NCBI RefSeq assembly: GCF_002086455.1
Contig: NZ_MVHC01000012.1
Coordinates: 1 to 64,000 of the forward strand
Reading direction: 5' to 3'
DNA: 64,000 nt
From: Mycolicibacter algericus DSM 45454
Lineage (GTDB): Bacteria > Actinomycetota > Actinomycetes > Mycobacteriales > Mycobacteriaceae
Part shown: piece after piece, positions 27,383-40,860 of the stretch
Numbering within the stretch: the first letter of the stretch is position 1
How the letters are laid out: each line of letters opens with the position of its first letter
Program-made: the position numbers and the translations under genes
The notes under the pieces: model-generated
Told to the model about the DNA's origin: nothing
Seen by the model: only the letters and a program-made list of their open reading frames with translations
The model's database searches: none

Positions 27383-28243
27383 TCAAAATCGGCAGAACCT
27401 GATGTCCGAGGCGAGGATGGCCTTGGCCCCGATGGCGGCCAGTTCGTCCATGATCGTGTTGACCTGGCGGCGCGGCACCAGCGCGCGGACCGCGATCCAG
27501 TCCGGCTCGGCCAGCGGAGCGATGGTCGGTGACTCCAGGCCGGGGGTGATCGCGGCAGCCTGCTCAAGAGCCGCCCGCGGACAGTTGTAGTCCAGCATCA
27601 GGTACTGCTGACCGAAGACCACGCCGCGCACCCGGCCCGCCAGCTGATCGCGGGCTGCGGCCGTCTGTTCACTGCGGCCGTTCGGCTTGGCGGCCTCGAT
27701 GAGCACCGCCTCCGAATCGCACAGTGTCTCACCGAAAGCCACCAGGTCGTGCTGGCGCAAGGTGCGGCCCGACCCGACCACGTCGGCGATCGCGTCGGCC
27801 ACCCCGAGCTGTATCGAGATCTCCACCGCGCCGTCCAGACGGATGACGGTCGCCTCGATTCCCTTGGCCGCCAGGTCTTTCCGAACGAGATTGGGATAAG
27901 CGGTGGCGATCCGCTTTCCGGCCAGATCCGCCACGGTCCAGTCCCGCCCGGCCGGGGCGGCGTAGCGGAACCGCGACGAGCCGAATCCCAACGCCAGCCG
28001 TTCGCGCACCGGCGCAGTGGATTCCAGGGCCAGGTCCCGGCCGGTGACCCCCAGGTCCAGCTCCCCCGACCCGACGTAGATGGCGATGTCCTTGGGCCGC
28101 AGGAAGAAGAACTCCACCTTGTTCGACGGATCCAGGACCGTCAGGTCCTTGGCGTCGGCACGGCTGCGGTAGCCGGCCTCCGCCAGCATCGCCGCGGCGG
28201 ACTCACTGAGCGCTCCCTTGTTGGGAACCGCGACACGCAACAT
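27383..28243 (-). CDS. hisG: ATP phosphoribosyltransferase (long form)
   Basis: First enzyme of histidine synthesis: joins ATP and PRPP to form phosphoribosyl-ATP, and is inhibited by histidine. 286 residues from the ATG at 28243 ([12 protein letters not shown]). The catalytic domain carries the PRPP loop '[22 protein letters not shown]', and the C-terminal ACT-like regulatory domain ('[45 protein letters not shown]') marks the long, self-sufficient form. It starts two bases after the hisE stop, forming a hisE-hisG operon. Confidence 0.96.
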   Translation of the reverse strand: MLRVAVPNKGALSESAAAMLAEAGYRSRADAKDLTVLDPSNKVEFFFLRPKDIAIYVGSGELDLGVTGRDLALESTAPVRERLALGFGSSRFRYAAPAGRDWTVADLAGKRIATAYPNLVRKDLAAKGIEATVIRLDGAVEISIQLGVADAIADVVGSGRTLRQHDLVAFGETLCDSEAVLIEAAKPNGRSEQTAAARDQLAGRVRGVVFGQQYLMLDYNCPRAALEQAAAITPGLESPTIAPLAEPDWIAVRALVPRRQVNTIMDELAAIGAKAILASDIRFCRF

Positions 28244-28245
28244 GA

Positions 28246-28527
28246 TCACAACTTCCGGTACACGTCGGACAACGTCAGCCCGCGCGAGATCATCAGCACC
28301 TGGGTCCAATACAGCAGCTGACTGATCTCGCCGGCCAGCGCGTCATCGGACTCGTGCTCGGCGGCCAGCCACACCTCGCCGGCCTCCTCCAGAATCTTCT
28401 TGCCGATGGTGTGCACCCCGGCGTCCAGCGCGGCCACGGTGGCGCTGCCGGCCGGTCGGGTGGCGGCGCGGTCACCGAGCTCGGCGAACAGCTCCTCGAA
28501 GGTCTTCACGAGCAGGGATTGTTTCAT
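28246..28527 (-). CDS. hisE: Phosphoribosyl-ATP pyrophosphatase
   Basis: Second step of histidine synthesis: hydrolyses phosphoribosyl-ATP to phosphoribosyl-AMP. The 93-residue product has the MazG-like all-helical fold with metal-binding acids in '[38 protein letters not shown]'. Length matches M. tuberculosis HisE. It leads the operon with hisG. Confidence 0.96.
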   Translation of the reverse strand: MKQSLLVKTFEELFAELGDRAATRPAGSATVAALDAGVHTIGKKILEEAGEVWLAAEHESDDALAGEISQLLYWTQVLMISRGLTLSDVYRKL

Positions 28528-28605
28528 GCCCCGTCCTGGGCAGTCACGGCAGTTTCGCCCGTGGTGGTTCCGGTGGCCGGGCGAGCGTGCACAGCGGTAC
28601 AGCCG

Positions 28606-29313
28606 TTACGGCGTGTCGGCGGGCAGACGCGCCCGGTCGCGGGAGGAAGAGAGCCGGGTGTAGATCTCGTGCAGGTCCGTCAGCCCGAGCCCGGCCAGCG
28701 ACCCCACCTGGTGACGCATCGCACCGGGCGGCACCGGTATCGCGTTGGGCACCACCAGCACCGCACAACCGGCCAGTTCGGCCGAGGCGGCGCCGGTCGG
28801 CGAGTCCTCCACGGCCAGACACTCGCGCGGATCCAGCTCCAGCAACTCGACGGCCCGCAGGTAGGGATCCGGCGCCGGCTTGCCCCGGCCCACCTCGTCA
28901 CCGCAGACCACCGCGTCGAAATAGTGCCGGCCGATGGTGTTCAGCGCCCGCTCGGCCAGCAGCCGCGGGGTGTTGGTGACCAGCGCCATGGGCAGGGCCG
29001 CCGCCGCGAGTCCCTCCAGCAACTCCTGGGCGCCGTCGCACCAGGGCAGGGCCGCATCGAACAACCCGGCGGTGTAGTCGTGCATCCAGGCCGCCGAGTC
29101 GGCCATCGCCGCCGGGTCGGGTGTCAGGCCCAGGTCGTCGTAGACGATGCGGATGTTGTCGGCCGCGCTGCCACCGACCGTGGCCGCCCGCACCTGCGGC
29201 GTCAGCACCCCGCCGAGGCGGTCGTAGAGCGCATCCATCGCGACATCCCAGAGCTTCTCGGAATCGACCAGGGTGCCGTCCATGTCGCACAGCACCGCGC
29301 GCAACTCACCCAT
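28606..29313 (-). CDS. HAD-superfamily phosphatase (beta-phosphoglucomutase-like)
   Basis: 235 residues with all four HAD motifs: nucleophile 'DMDGT' (Asp 10 and Asp 12), the motif II Thr in 'LVTNTP', the motif III Lys in 'GRGKPAPDPY', and 'LAVEDSPTG' for metal binding. An inserted helical cap between motifs I and II places it in subclass IA, which acts on small phosphorylated metabolites; the substrate is not evident. It lies 19 bases after metH and is likely cotranscribed. I recall a PPE gene rather than a HAD gene in this place in M. tuberculosis. Confidence 0.85.
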   Translation of the reverse strand: MGELRAVLCDMDGTLVDSEKLWDVAMDALYDRLGGVLTPQVRAATVGGSAADNIRIVYDDLGLTPDPAAMADSAAWMHDYTAGLFDAALPWCDGAQELLEGLAAAALPMALVTNTPRLLAERALNTIGRHYFDAVVCGDEVGRGKPAPDPYLRAVELLELDPRECLAVEDSPTGAASAELAGCAVLVVPNAIPVPPGAMRHQVGSLAGLGLTDLHEIYTRLSSSRDRARLPADTP

Positions 29314-29332
29314 CAGGGCACCACCTCAGGAC

Positions 29333-33061
<3,729 letters not shown>

Positions 33062-33067
33062 GCGGGT

Positions 33068-33085
33068 CCCTTCCATGACGGAAGG
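33068..33085 (-). promoter_or_regulatory. Hairpin sequestering the metH ribosome binding site
   Basis: On the minus strand CCTTCC (33085-33080) pairs with GGAAGG (33074-33069) across a five-base loop. GGAAGGG is the Shine-Dalgarno of metH, six bases before its GTG. The first strand shares CCT (33085-33083) with the riboswitch pseudoknot strand, so the two structures exclude each other: SAH-bound RNA frees the ribosome binding site. This gives an ON switch acting on translation. Confidence 0.7.
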
Positions 33086-33154
33086 CGTCCTTAACTCCGT
33101 CGAGCGTGGCGGCCACCGGCGGGAACCGGCGAACCGTTGCAACGCCTCTCGACG
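33083..33154 (-). ncRNA. S-adenosylhomocysteine (SAH) riboswitch of metH
   Basis: The metH leader has every core element of the SAH (ahcY-metH) riboswitch: stem P1 GTCGAG (33154-end) paired with CTCGAC (33104-33099), the conserved AGGCGTTGCAACGG after the first strand, an internal GC-rich hairpin, GCCACGCTCGAC closing P1, and a downstream ACGCCT (33088-33083) that pairs with the early AGGCGT to form the pseudoknot. SAH binding would raise MetH to recycle homocysteine. The match is by eye; a covariance-model scan was not run. Confidence 0.8.
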
Positions 33155-33264
33155 CCGAAAAGTCTACTTGCTCACCCGGCATGGGGACGAATCCGCCGAC
33201 GAACGAGCCGACTCAGCCGCTTCGGTAGGGCCCGTGATCTCCGCACAGGCCTTACCCTGGCGGT

Positions 33265-34131
33265 GTGACCCGACCGGATGACGGCACCGCGCTTCCCGAC
33301 CTGCACGACACCATCGTGGTGGCCGCTTTCGAGGGCTGGAATGACGCCGGCGACGCCGCCAGCGACGCGGTGCAGCACCTGCACGACATCTGGGACGCCC
33401 GGCTGATCGTCGACATCGACGACGAGGCGTACTACGACTACCAGGTGAATCGGCCGGTGATCCGGCAGCTCGACGGTGTCACCCGTGAACTGGTGTGGCC
33501 GTCGATGCGGGTCTCGCACTGCCGGCCACCGGGCAGCGACCGCGACATCGTGCTGATGCACGGCGTCGAGCCCAACATGCGCTGGCGGATGTTCTGCGCC
33601 CAGCTGCTGGCGGTCATCGAGCAACTCGACGTCGACACCGTGGTGATCCTGGGCGCGCTGCTGGCCGACACCCCGCACACCCGGCCGGTGCCGGTTTCGG
33701 GGGCGGCGTACTCGCCGGAGTCGGCCACCCGATTCGGTCTGACCGAGACCCGCTACGAGGGTCCGACCGGGATCACCGGGGTGTTTCAGGACGCGTGCGT
33801 GGCGGCCGGGATTCCGGCGGTGACGTTCTGGGCGGCGGTGCCGCACTATGTCTCGCAGCCGCCCAACCCCAAGGCGACGGTCGCACTGCTGCGCCGCGTC
33901 GAGGACGCCCTGGACATCGAGGTGCCGCTGGGCGATCTGCCGGCGCAAGCCGAGGAGTGGGAGCTGGCGGTCACCGAAATGGCCAGCGAGGACGAGGAGA
34001 TCGCCGACTACGTCACGTCGCTGGAGGAGCGCGGCGATGCCGAGGTCGACATGACCGATGCGCTCAACAAGATCGACGGCGACGCGCTGGCCGCGGAGTT
34101 CGAGCGCTACCTGCGGCGCCGCCGGCGCTGA
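33265..34131 (+). CDS. PAC2-family protein, Rv2125-like
   Basis: 288 residues of the PAC2 (proteasome assembly chaperone 2-like) family: 'VVAAFEGWNDAGDAASDAVQHL', 'LMHGVEPNMRWRMFCAQLLAVIEQL', 'LADTPHTRPVPVSGAA', 'GVFQDACVAAGIPAVTFWAAVPHYV'. The charged C-terminus ('LAAEFERYLRRRRR') is usual. M. tuberculosis Rv2125 is the homologue, with a solved structure but no established role; a link with proteasome assembly has not been shown in actinobacteria. GTG start at 33265, divergent from metH. Confidence 0.88.
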   Translation: MTRPDDGTALPDLHDTIVVAAFEGWNDAGDAASDAVQHLHDIWDARLIVDIDDEAYYDYQVNRPVIRQLDGVTRELVWPSMRVSHCRPPGSDRDIVLMHGVEPNMRWRMFCAQLLAVIEQLDVDTVVILGALLADTPHTRPVPVSGAAYSPESATRFGLTETRYEGPTGITGVFQDACVAAGIPAVTFWAAVPHYVSQPPNPKATVALLRRVEDALDIEVPLGDLPAQAEEWELAVTEMASEDEEIADYVTSLEERGDAEVDMTDALNKIDGDALAAEFERYLRRRRR

Positions 34132-34164
34132 CCTCCGTCGCGCCTGTTTTTCGGCTATTTCCGC

Positions 34165-35040
34165 TTACTTTTCGATGGCCTCGTTGTAGGCGCTGGTGGA
34201 ACGGCCCAGCGCGGCGACCTCGGCGTCCATCCGCGGCAGCATTTCGGCGGCCACCTTGCCGATCTGGCCCTCCGCGACCCCGCTGGACAGCAGCGGCTTG
34301 AGCCAGCGGAACAGGCCCACCCAGCGGGGGCAGTACACCCGGGTGCGACGGTTCTCGATCCCGTCGACGAACGCGTCGACGCATTCGGCCACCGACGTGG
34401 TCTTGTTCAGCGGCCAGGGCAGCTTGGTCAGCAACTCACCGAAGGTCGACAGGTCGGACTTGGTGTCGCGCACCAGCGCGGTGTCGATCCAGGACATGTG
34501 CGCCGAGCCGACGGTCACCCCGAGGTGGGCGACCTCCGGGCGCAACGCGTTGGCCAGGTGCTCGACACCGGCCTTGGATGCGTCGTAGGGGATCATGCCC
34601 GGCGCGGCGGCGAACGCCGCCAGTGACGACACGATCAGCACATAGCCGCGGCGCTCGACGATGGCCGGCAACGTGGCCCGCACCGTGTTGAACACCCCCA
34701 CCAGGTTGACATCGATCACCCGTCGGAACGCCTCGGGATCGACGGCCAGCAGCGAGCCGTAGCTGGCGATACCAGCGTTGGCGACCACAGTGTCGATCCG
34801 TCCGAACCGCTCGACGGCCGCATCGGCGGCGGCCTGCATAGCGTCCAGGTCGCGGACATCGGCGGCCACGGTCAGCACCCGGTCACCGCCGAGTTCGTCG
34901 GCGAACGCCGTGAGCTGAGCCTGGTCCAGGTCGGTCAGCACCAGTTTGGCGCCCTGGGCGTGCAGCCGGCGGGCCGTATCGGCGCCGATACCGTGCGCAC
35001 CGCCGGTGATGAAGATGACTTGGGAGTGAATCGCAACCAT
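34165..35040 (-). CDS. Short-chain dehydrogenase/reductase, Rv2129c-like
   Basis: 291-residue classical SDR: NAD(P)-binding 'TGGAHGIGADTARRL' (about 12-26), 'ADVRDLDAM', 'NAGIASYG', catalytic Ser in 'IVSSLAAF' and the 'YDASKAG' Tyr-Lys pair. An Asp after strand 2 ('VLTDLDQAQL') suggests NAD rather than NADP. A helical C-terminal extension of about 40 residues follows the SDR core. The substrate is unknown. Located before mshC as in M. tuberculosis. Confidence 0.88.
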   Translation of the reverse strand: MVAIHSQVIFITGGAHGIGADTARRLHAQGAKLVLTDLDQAQLTAFADELGGDRVLTVAADVRDLDAMQAAADAAVERFGRIDTVVANAGIASYGSLLAVDPEAFRRVIDVNLVGVFNTVRATLPAIVERRGYVLIVSSLAAFAAAPGMIPYDASKAGVEHLANALRPEVAHLGVTVGSAHMSWIDTALVRDTKSDLSTFGELLTKLPWPLNKTTSVAECVDAFVDGIENRRTRVYCPRWVGLFRWLKPLLSSGVAEGQIGKVAAEMLPRMDAEVAALGRSTSAYNEAIEK

Positions 35041-35069
35041 GCGGCCAAACTACTCCCGACGCAGGTGGG

Positions 35070-36305
35070 TCAGAGCGCCACACCCAACAGGGCGTCGACG
35101 GCGGTGGCCACCAGCCCCGGGGTGGCGGTGTCGTGGCCGCCGTACTCCAGCGCGTCGGTCGCCCAAGCGTCCAGCGCGGCAAGCGCCTTCACCGTGTCCA
35201 GGTCGTCGGCGAGGTAGCGGCGCAGCCGGGCGATCACGTCGTCGGCGGCCGGGCCGGCCGGCAGGGTGGTCGCGGCGCGCCAGCGGGCCAGCCGCGCTTG
35301 GGCCTCCTGGAGGATCGCGTCGTCCCAGAACCGGTCGCTGCGGTAGTGGCCGGCCAGCAGACCCAGCCTGATCGCCGCCGGCTCCACGCCCTGGGCACGC
35401 AGCTTGGACACCAGCACCAGGTTGCCGCGGCTCTTGGACATCTTGTGCCCATCCCAGCCGATCATCCCGGCGTGCACGTAGTGCCGGGCGAAGCGCCGCT
35501 CCCCGGTGAGCGATTCGGCGTGCGCGGCGGAGAACTCGTGGTGCGGGAAGATCAGGTCGGACCCGCCGCCCTGGATGTCGATTCCGCTGCCGATCCGGCT
35601 CAACGCGATCGCGGCGCACTCGACGTGCCAGCCGGGCCGTCCGGCGCCGAACGGCGCGGGCCAGCTGGGTTCGTCCGGCCGGGCGGCGCGCCACAGCAGG
35701 GCGTCGAGCGGATCGGTCTTGCCGGCCCGGTCCGGATCTCCGCCGCGCTCGCCGAACAGTTCCAGCATGGTGGCGCGGTCAAGACCCGATTCGTAGCCGA
35801 ACTGGTCGGTGGCGTCGGCGCGGAAATAGATGTCCGGGTGTTCGCCGTCGACGACATAGGCCGATCCGGAGGCCAGCATCTTCTCGACCACCTCGACGAC
35901 CTCGTCGATCGCCTCGCTGGCAGCCACGTAGTGCTGGGGCGGCAGCACCCGCAGCGCGGTCATGTCCGCCGCGAACAGCTCGACCTGGCCGGCCGCCAGC
36001 CGCTGCCAGTCCACACCGTCGCGGTCGGCGCGTTCGAGCAGCGGGTCATCGACGTCGGTGACGTTCTGCACGTAGTCCACCCGGTGGCCGGCGTCGAGCC
36101 AGAGCCGGTGAATCAGGTCGAAGACCAGATAGGTGGCGGCGTGACCCAGATGGGTGGCGTCATAAGGGGTGATGCCGCAGACGTACATGGTGGCCGTCGG
36201 GCCCGGCGACACGGGGCGGACCTGGCGGTCGGCGGTGTCATACAGACGCAGCGCCGGGCCGTGCCCGGGCAGGGCCGGAACGGCCGGCGCGGACCACGAT
36301 TGCAT
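35070..36305 (-). CDS. mshC: Mycothiol ligase (cysteine:GlcN-Ins ligase)
   Basis: MshC joins cysteine to glucosaminyl-inositol with ATP in mycothiol synthesis. The 411-residue product is a class I CysRS paralogue: '[18 protein letters not shown]' (zinc Cys and HIGH-like motif), '[14 protein letters not shown]' (zinc Cys), '[12 protein letters not shown]' and the KMSKS loop '[12 protein letters not shown]'. The ATG at 36305 (MQSW) agrees with M. tuberculosis MshC; seven further upstream codons are possible but unlikely. cysQ lies 24 bases upstream in the same direction. Confidence 0.96.
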   Translation of the reverse strand: MQSWSAPAVPALPGHGPALRLYDTADRQVRPVSPGPTATMYVCGITPYDATHLGHAATYLVFDLIHRLWLDAGHRVDYVQNVTDVDDPLLERADRDGVDWQRLAAGQVELFAADMTALRVLPPQHYVAASEAIDEVVEVVEKMLASGSAYVVDGEHPDIYFRADATDQFGYESGLDRATMLELFGERGGDPDRAGKTDPLDALLWRAARPDEPSWPAPFGAGRPGWHVECAAIALSRIGSGIDIQGGGSDLIFPHHEFSAAHAESLTGERRFARHYVHAGMIGWDGHKMSKSRGNLVLVSKLRAQGVEPAAIRLGLLAGHYRSDRFWDDAILQEAQARLARWRAATTLPAGPAADDVIARLRRYLADDLDTVKALAALDAWATDALEYGGHDTATPGLVATAVDALLGVAL

Positions 36306-36329
36306 GCCCTCGACTGTAAGGCCCACTAG

Positions 36330-37112
36330 CTACAGCAGTGTGCGCCGCATGGCGTCGAGTAGCGTCGGCGCCACCTCGGGCCGGCACATCAGCAGGTCGG
36401 GCAGGTAGGGGTCGGGGCGGTTGTAGAGCAGCGGCGACCCGTCGAGCCGAGAGGCGTGCAGCCCGGCCGCCCGCACCACACCGGCCGGGGCGGCCGAATC
36501 CCACTCCCATTGGCCGCCGGCGTGCAGGTAGGCGTCCACGTCGCCGCGCACCACCGCCATCGCCTTGGCGCCCGCCGAACCCATCAGCACCGGTTCGACC
36601 GGCAGCACCTCCCGGATGATGCGCACCACCGCGGGCATCCGGGTTGCGCTGACCGCCACCCGTATCGGGTTCGGGACCCCGGCCGGCGAGGCGTTCGCGG
36701 TGACCGTGTCGGTGGCGAAGACGACGTTGCTCCTGTTGTCATAGGCCGGCAGCGACACCGCCGCGTCGGTGATGGCGCCCAGCCCCGAACCGTCCCGCTG
36801 CCACAGCGCGATATGCACCGCCCAGTCATCACGTCCGGGGGTGGTGAACTCCCGAGTGCCGTCGAGCGGATCGATGATCCAGACCCGATCGGCCTGCAAC
36901 CGGGCCAGATCGTCGGGCGATTCCTCGCTGAGCACCGCGTCGTCGGGGCGTACCTCCCGCAGCCGGCTGAGGATCAAACGGTTGGCGAGCGCATCCCCGG
37001 CGTCGCCGAGGCGCCACGGGTGGCCGAACCCCACCTCGTCGCGGACCTTGAGCAACAGCTTCCCGGCCTCGACGGCCAGTTCGGCGGCCAGCGCCGCGTC
37101 GGTCAGCGTCAC
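36330..37112 (-). CDS. cysQ: 3'(2'),5'-bisphosphate nucleotidase (CysQ)
   Basis: Removes the 3'-phosphate of PAP/PAPS in the sulphur pathway and can also act on inositol phosphates. The 260-residue product belongs to the IMPase/FBPase family, with metal motifs 'SEES' (about 67-70), '[12 protein letters not shown]' and '[14 protein letters not shown]' near the C-terminus. GTG start at 37112 (VTLTDAAL) selected by homology with Rv2131c; the longer frame runs into an inverted repeat. Directly upstream of mshC, linking two cysteine-related steps. Confidence 0.94.
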   Translation of the reverse strand: MTLTDAALAAELAVEAGKLLLKVRDEVGFGHPWRLGDAGDALANRLILSRLREVRPDDAVLSEESPDDLARLQADRVWIIDPLDGTREFTTPGRDDWAVHIALWQRDGSGLGAITDAAVSLPAYDNRSNVVFATDTVTANASPAGVPNPIRVAVSATRMPAVVRIIREVLPVEPVLMGSAGAKAMAVVRGDVDAYLHAGGQWEWDSAAPAGVVRAAGLHASRLDGSPLLYNRPDPYLPDLLMCRPEVAPTLLDAMRRTLL

Positions 37113-37151
37113 GTCAGGAAGTATCCCCGACCCGGCAGCGGGGCCCCGCCG

Positions 37152-37207
37152 CGAGTGTGCGGTTCGGTACGCCCGGAGCGGTTTTTCCCGACCAGAACGC
37201 ACACTCG
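37152..37207. repeat. Dispersed inverted repeat, copy 5
   Basis: CGAGTGTGCGGTTCGGT (37152-37168) and the reverse-complement arm ACCAGAACGCACACTCG (37191-37207) around a 22-base loop, the same spacing as the copy at 10184 and nearly the same arms. It lies between two genes in the same direction (the SCO1664-like gene, then cysQ), so it may end the first transcript. Confidence 0.7.
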
Positions 37208-37223
37208 GCCGGGGTGAAGGCGG

Positions 37224-38036
37224 TCAGAACGCCGGCCAGGGTATCGGGCGATGACTGTTCGGGCCGGGCATCACCGGATGTTCCAGCAGATCCTCGACGC
37301 GCTGCCGCAGGGCCGCGATCTCGGCCGACGTCAGATGTGGCTCCAGGGCGGCGGCCAGCGGGCCGTCCAGGGCGGCGGCCAAGCGGGCCAGCGCCTGCAA
37401 CTCGGCCGGGTCGTCCAGCGGCATGCCGGCCCAGCCCCACAGCACGGTGCGCAACTTGTCTTGGGTGTGCAGGGTCACACCGTGGTCGACGCCGTAGACC
37501 ACACCGTCGGTGCCGCACAGGACGTGCCCGCCCTTGCGGTCGGCGTTGTTGATCACCACGTCGAACACCGCCATGCGACGCAACCGGGGATCATCGGCGT
37601 GCACCAGTACGACCGGGTCGCCGGCGTAGTCGTAGGCCCGCAGCACCGACAGGTAGCCGGCCGGGATCTCGCCGACCGGCGCCAGGTCGACCAGCGCGGG
37701 CCCGGCCGGCGGGTCGCCGCCGTCGCCGGGTTGGTCCACCCACAGCTGCACCATTCCCGGACCGGCCGGGCCGTCGCGAATAATGGTGTAGGGCACCAGA
37801 TTCCAGCCCAGCTCGACGGAGATCAGGTGCGCAACGAGCTCGCGGCCGGCCAGCGTGCCGTCCGGGAAGTCCCAGAGCGGCTGCTCACCGGCGATCGGCT
37901 TGTACACGCAGTGGGTGCGCCGCTCCCCCATCGTCGCCTCGCACAGGAAAGTGGCGTTGCTCGCCGAGCGGATGCGGCCCAGGATCTCCAGCTCCCCGGA
38001 GCGCAGCGCCTCCCTATCGTCAGAGGTCGGAGTCAT
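37224..38036 (-). CDS. SCO1664-family protein with PI3/4-kinase-like fold, Rv2133c-like
   Basis: About 270 residues. 'CVYKPIAGEQPLWDFPDGTLAGRELVAHLISVELGW' holds the nucleotide-binding Lys, 'VVINNADRKGGHVL' resembles a catalytic loop, and 'VYGVDHGVTLH' a metal site, as in HipA/PI4-kinase-like proteins of the SCO1664 family. Whether it phosphorylates anything is unknown. The start codon overlaps the end of the DUF3090 gene; ATGs at 38045 and 38036 are both possible, the second being preceded by a slightly better purine run. The pair is conserved in actinobacteria and probably functions together. Confidence 0.82.
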   Translation of the reverse strand: MTPTSDDREALRSGELEILGRIRSASNATFLCEATMGERRTHCVYKPIAGEQPLWDFPDGTLAGRELVAHLISVELGWNLVPYTIIRDGPAGPGMVQLWVDQPGDGGDPPAGPALVDLAPVGEIPAGYLSVLRAYDYAGDPVVLVHADDPRLRRMAVFDVVINNADRKGGHVLCGTDGVVYGVDHGVTLHTQDKLRTVLWGWAGMPLDDPAELQALARLAAALDGPLAAALEPHLTSAEIAALRQRVEDLLEHPVMPGPNSHRPIPWPAF

Positions 38037-38613
38037 CGGGCTCATCGTCGGGCCCGAATGCACCCCGCCGATAGCCATTGGTGCGGACGCAGATGTGGCC
38101 GGCCGGATCCAGCGGCTCGTCGCACAGCGGGCACGGCGGGCGGCCCGCGGAGATGACCCGGTTCGACCTGGTGGCGAACTGCCGCGCCGACTCCGGCGTC
38201 AGGAACACCCGCACCGCGTCCGGGCCCTCCTCGGTGTCGTCGAGCACCACCGACGCGTCGAATTCGGTGTCGCTGACCGCCAGCAGCTCGACCACCACGG
38301 TCTGCGCCTCGGAGTCCCAGCCCAGGCCCATGGTTCCGACCCGGAACTCGGCGTCCACCGGCGTCACCAGCGGGTTGAGGTCCTCGATCTCGGTGGGCTC
38401 CGGTGGTACCGGGGTACCGAATCGGCGGTTGACCTCCAACAACAGTGCACCGATCCGCTCGGCGAGCACCGCTACCTGCTGCTTCTCCAGCACCACCGAG
38501 ACCACCCGCTCGTCGTGCACCGCCTGCAGGTAGAAGGTGCGGTTCCCGGGTTGGCCGACGGTCCCGGCCACGAAGCGGTCGGGAGTGCGAAAGACGTGGA
38601 TGGCTCGGGACAT
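38020..38613 (-). CDS. DUF3090 protein, Rv2134c-like
   Basis: 197 residues of the DUF3090 family: 'MSRAIHVFRTPDRFVAGTVGQPGNRTFYLQA', 'EVNRRFGTP', 'GTMGLGWDSEAQTVVVELLAV', and a C-terminal zinc-ribbon-like 'CPLCDEPLDPAGHIC' followed by an acidic tail. Its function is unknown; it always accompanies the SCO1664-type gene and the histidine phosphatase gene upstream, with which it is in one operon. Confidence 0.87.
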   Translation of the reverse strand: MSRAIHVFRTPDRFVAGTVGQPGNRTFYLQAVHDERVVSVVLEKQQVAVLAERIGALLLEVNRRFGTPVPPEPTEIEDLNPLVTPVDAEFRVGTMGLGWDSEAQTVVVELLAVSDTEFDASVVLDDTEEGPDAVRVFLTPESARQFATRSNRVISAGRPPCPLCDEPLDPAGHICVRTNGYRRGAFGPDDEPDDSDL

Positions 38614-38663
38614 GGCATCTCCAAAATACCGGCAGTCGGCGATGACACCGGTATCCCTGTCGA

Positions 38664-39346
38664 CTAGGTGGTGGACCCACCGACAACGGCGTCGCTCGAC
38701 GAGCCGTCGGCGGGCGGCGAATTCCTGACCGCGGCGGCCAGTGAGTCCCCGGTGTGATTGAGGTGGATGACGAACGGGCGCAACGGCGTGTAGCGGATCA
38801 CGCTGGCCGACGCCGGGTCAGCGGTGATGCGCTGAAAGCCGTCCAGGTGGACACCGAGCGCGTCGGCGATCACGGCCTTGATGACGTCGCCGTGGGTGCA
38901 GGCCAACCACAGCACGTCGGCGCCGTGCCGCTCGGCCAGCTCGCGGTCGTGATCGCGGACCGCGGCCACCGCCCGGGCCTGCACCTGCGCCAGCCCTTCC
39001 CCGCCGGGGAACACCGCCGCGCTGGGCTGCGCCTGCACCACCCGCCACAGCGGCTCGCCGGTCAGCTCACTCATCTTGCGACCGGTCCAGGTTCCGTAGT
39101 CGACCTCGACGAGCCGATCGTCGATGAGCGGGTCCAGCCCGAGCGCGGCGGCCAGCGGCTCGACGGTGCTGCGGCAGCGCAGCAGCGGGGAGCGCACCAG
39201 CGCCTTGATGGGCAGGCCGGCGAGCCGGTCGACGAGTTGTGCGGCCTGCTCGCGGCCCAACGCGTCGAGCGCGACACCTTCGGAACGCCCGGCCAGCACC
39301 CCGGCGGTGTTCGCGCTGGACCGGCCGTGCCGGACCAAGATGACCG

Positions 39347-39350
<4 letters not shown>
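38664..39350 (-). CDS. Histidine phosphatase (phosphoglycerate mutase-like), Rv2135c-like
   Basis: 228 residues with the phosphohistidine motif '[11 protein letters not shown]' at about 4-14, 'RSPLLRC' Arg, the acidic 'VDYGTWTG' and the second His in '[11 protein letters not shown]'. This is a cofactor-dependent phosphatase fold; MSMEG_4193/Rv2135c-type members act as acid phosphatases rather than true mutases. The start at 39350 overlaps the uppP stop (ATGA), so it is coupled to uppP. A Ser-rich C-terminal tail follows. Confidence 0.87.
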
Positions 39351-40201
<851 letters not shown>

Positions 40202-40303
40202 CGCGGCCTCGACTACCGACACGACGAAGACCGTACCGCGGGGGTGGCGACGGACGGCCGGGTGTCGCACACTTGAATTCACCGCTGCCATCGGCGCCTG
40301 CGG

Positions 40304-40331
40304 TGAACGCGGGGGGCGGATCTGCCGTATT
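40304..40331 (+). promoter_or_regulatory. SigL-type promoter P1 (first ECF sigma gene)
   Basis: TGAACG (40304-40309), 16 bases, CGTATT (40326-40331), 19 bases before the ATG at 40351. The pattern agrees with three other promoters in this block and with the SigL consensus reported in M. tuberculosis (TGAACC, then CGT-type -10). It implies that the sigma factor drives its own gene. Confidence 0.75.
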
Positions 40332-40350
40332 TCCCACCGGAAGGCTGTGA

Positions 40351-40860
40351 ATGGACATTCCGGAAGCCGGTGCCATGCGGATGCTCTACGACCAACACGC
40401 GGCCGCGTTGAGCCGCTACGCGCTCCGGCTGACCGGCGACCCCTCCCGGGCCGAGGACGTGGTCCAAGAGACGCTGCTGCGCGCCTGGCAGCACCCCGAG
40501 GTCGTCGACGACGTCACCCGCTCGGCGCGGGCCTGGCTGTTCACCGTCGCCCGCAACATCGTCATCGACGAGCGCCGCAGCATGCGTTTCCGCTCCGAGA
40601 GTCGTTCCGGTCCGGGAACACCCGACCCGCCGGGCCCGGACGAGGCCGGGTTGTCGCTGGACCGGATGCTGATCACCGAGGCGATTGCCCGGCTGTCCGC
40701 GGACCACCGTGGCGTGGTTCGCCGTTCCTACTATCAAGGCTGGAGCACCGCACAGATAGCCGACGACCTCGGGATCGCCGAAGGCACCGTGAAATCCCGG
40801 CTGCATTACGCACTGCGCGCACTGCGCCACACGCTGGACGAGATGGGGATGACGCGATGA
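40351..40860 (+). CDS. ECF sigma factor, SigL-like (first copy)
   Basis: 169 residues, close to M. tuberculosis SigL. Region 2 ('[40 protein letters not shown]', '[18 protein letters not shown]') is joined by a short linker to region 4 ('[49 protein letters not shown]'). GGAAGG stands before the ATG. Its TGA overlaps the next start (ATGA), the usual sigma/anti-sigma coupling. The upstream promoter has the block's common pattern, so it is probably autoregulated. A second, similar copy lies at 42548; which sigma serves which promoter cannot be told. Confidence 0.92.
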   Translation: MDIPEAGAMRMLYDQHAAALSRYALRLTGDPSRAEDVVQETLLRAWQHPEVVDDVTRSARAWLFTVARNIVIDERRSMRFRSESRSGPGTPDPPGPDEAGLSLDRMLITEAIARLSADHRGVVRRSYYQGWSTAQIADDLGIAEGTVKSRLHYALRALRHTLDEMGMTR

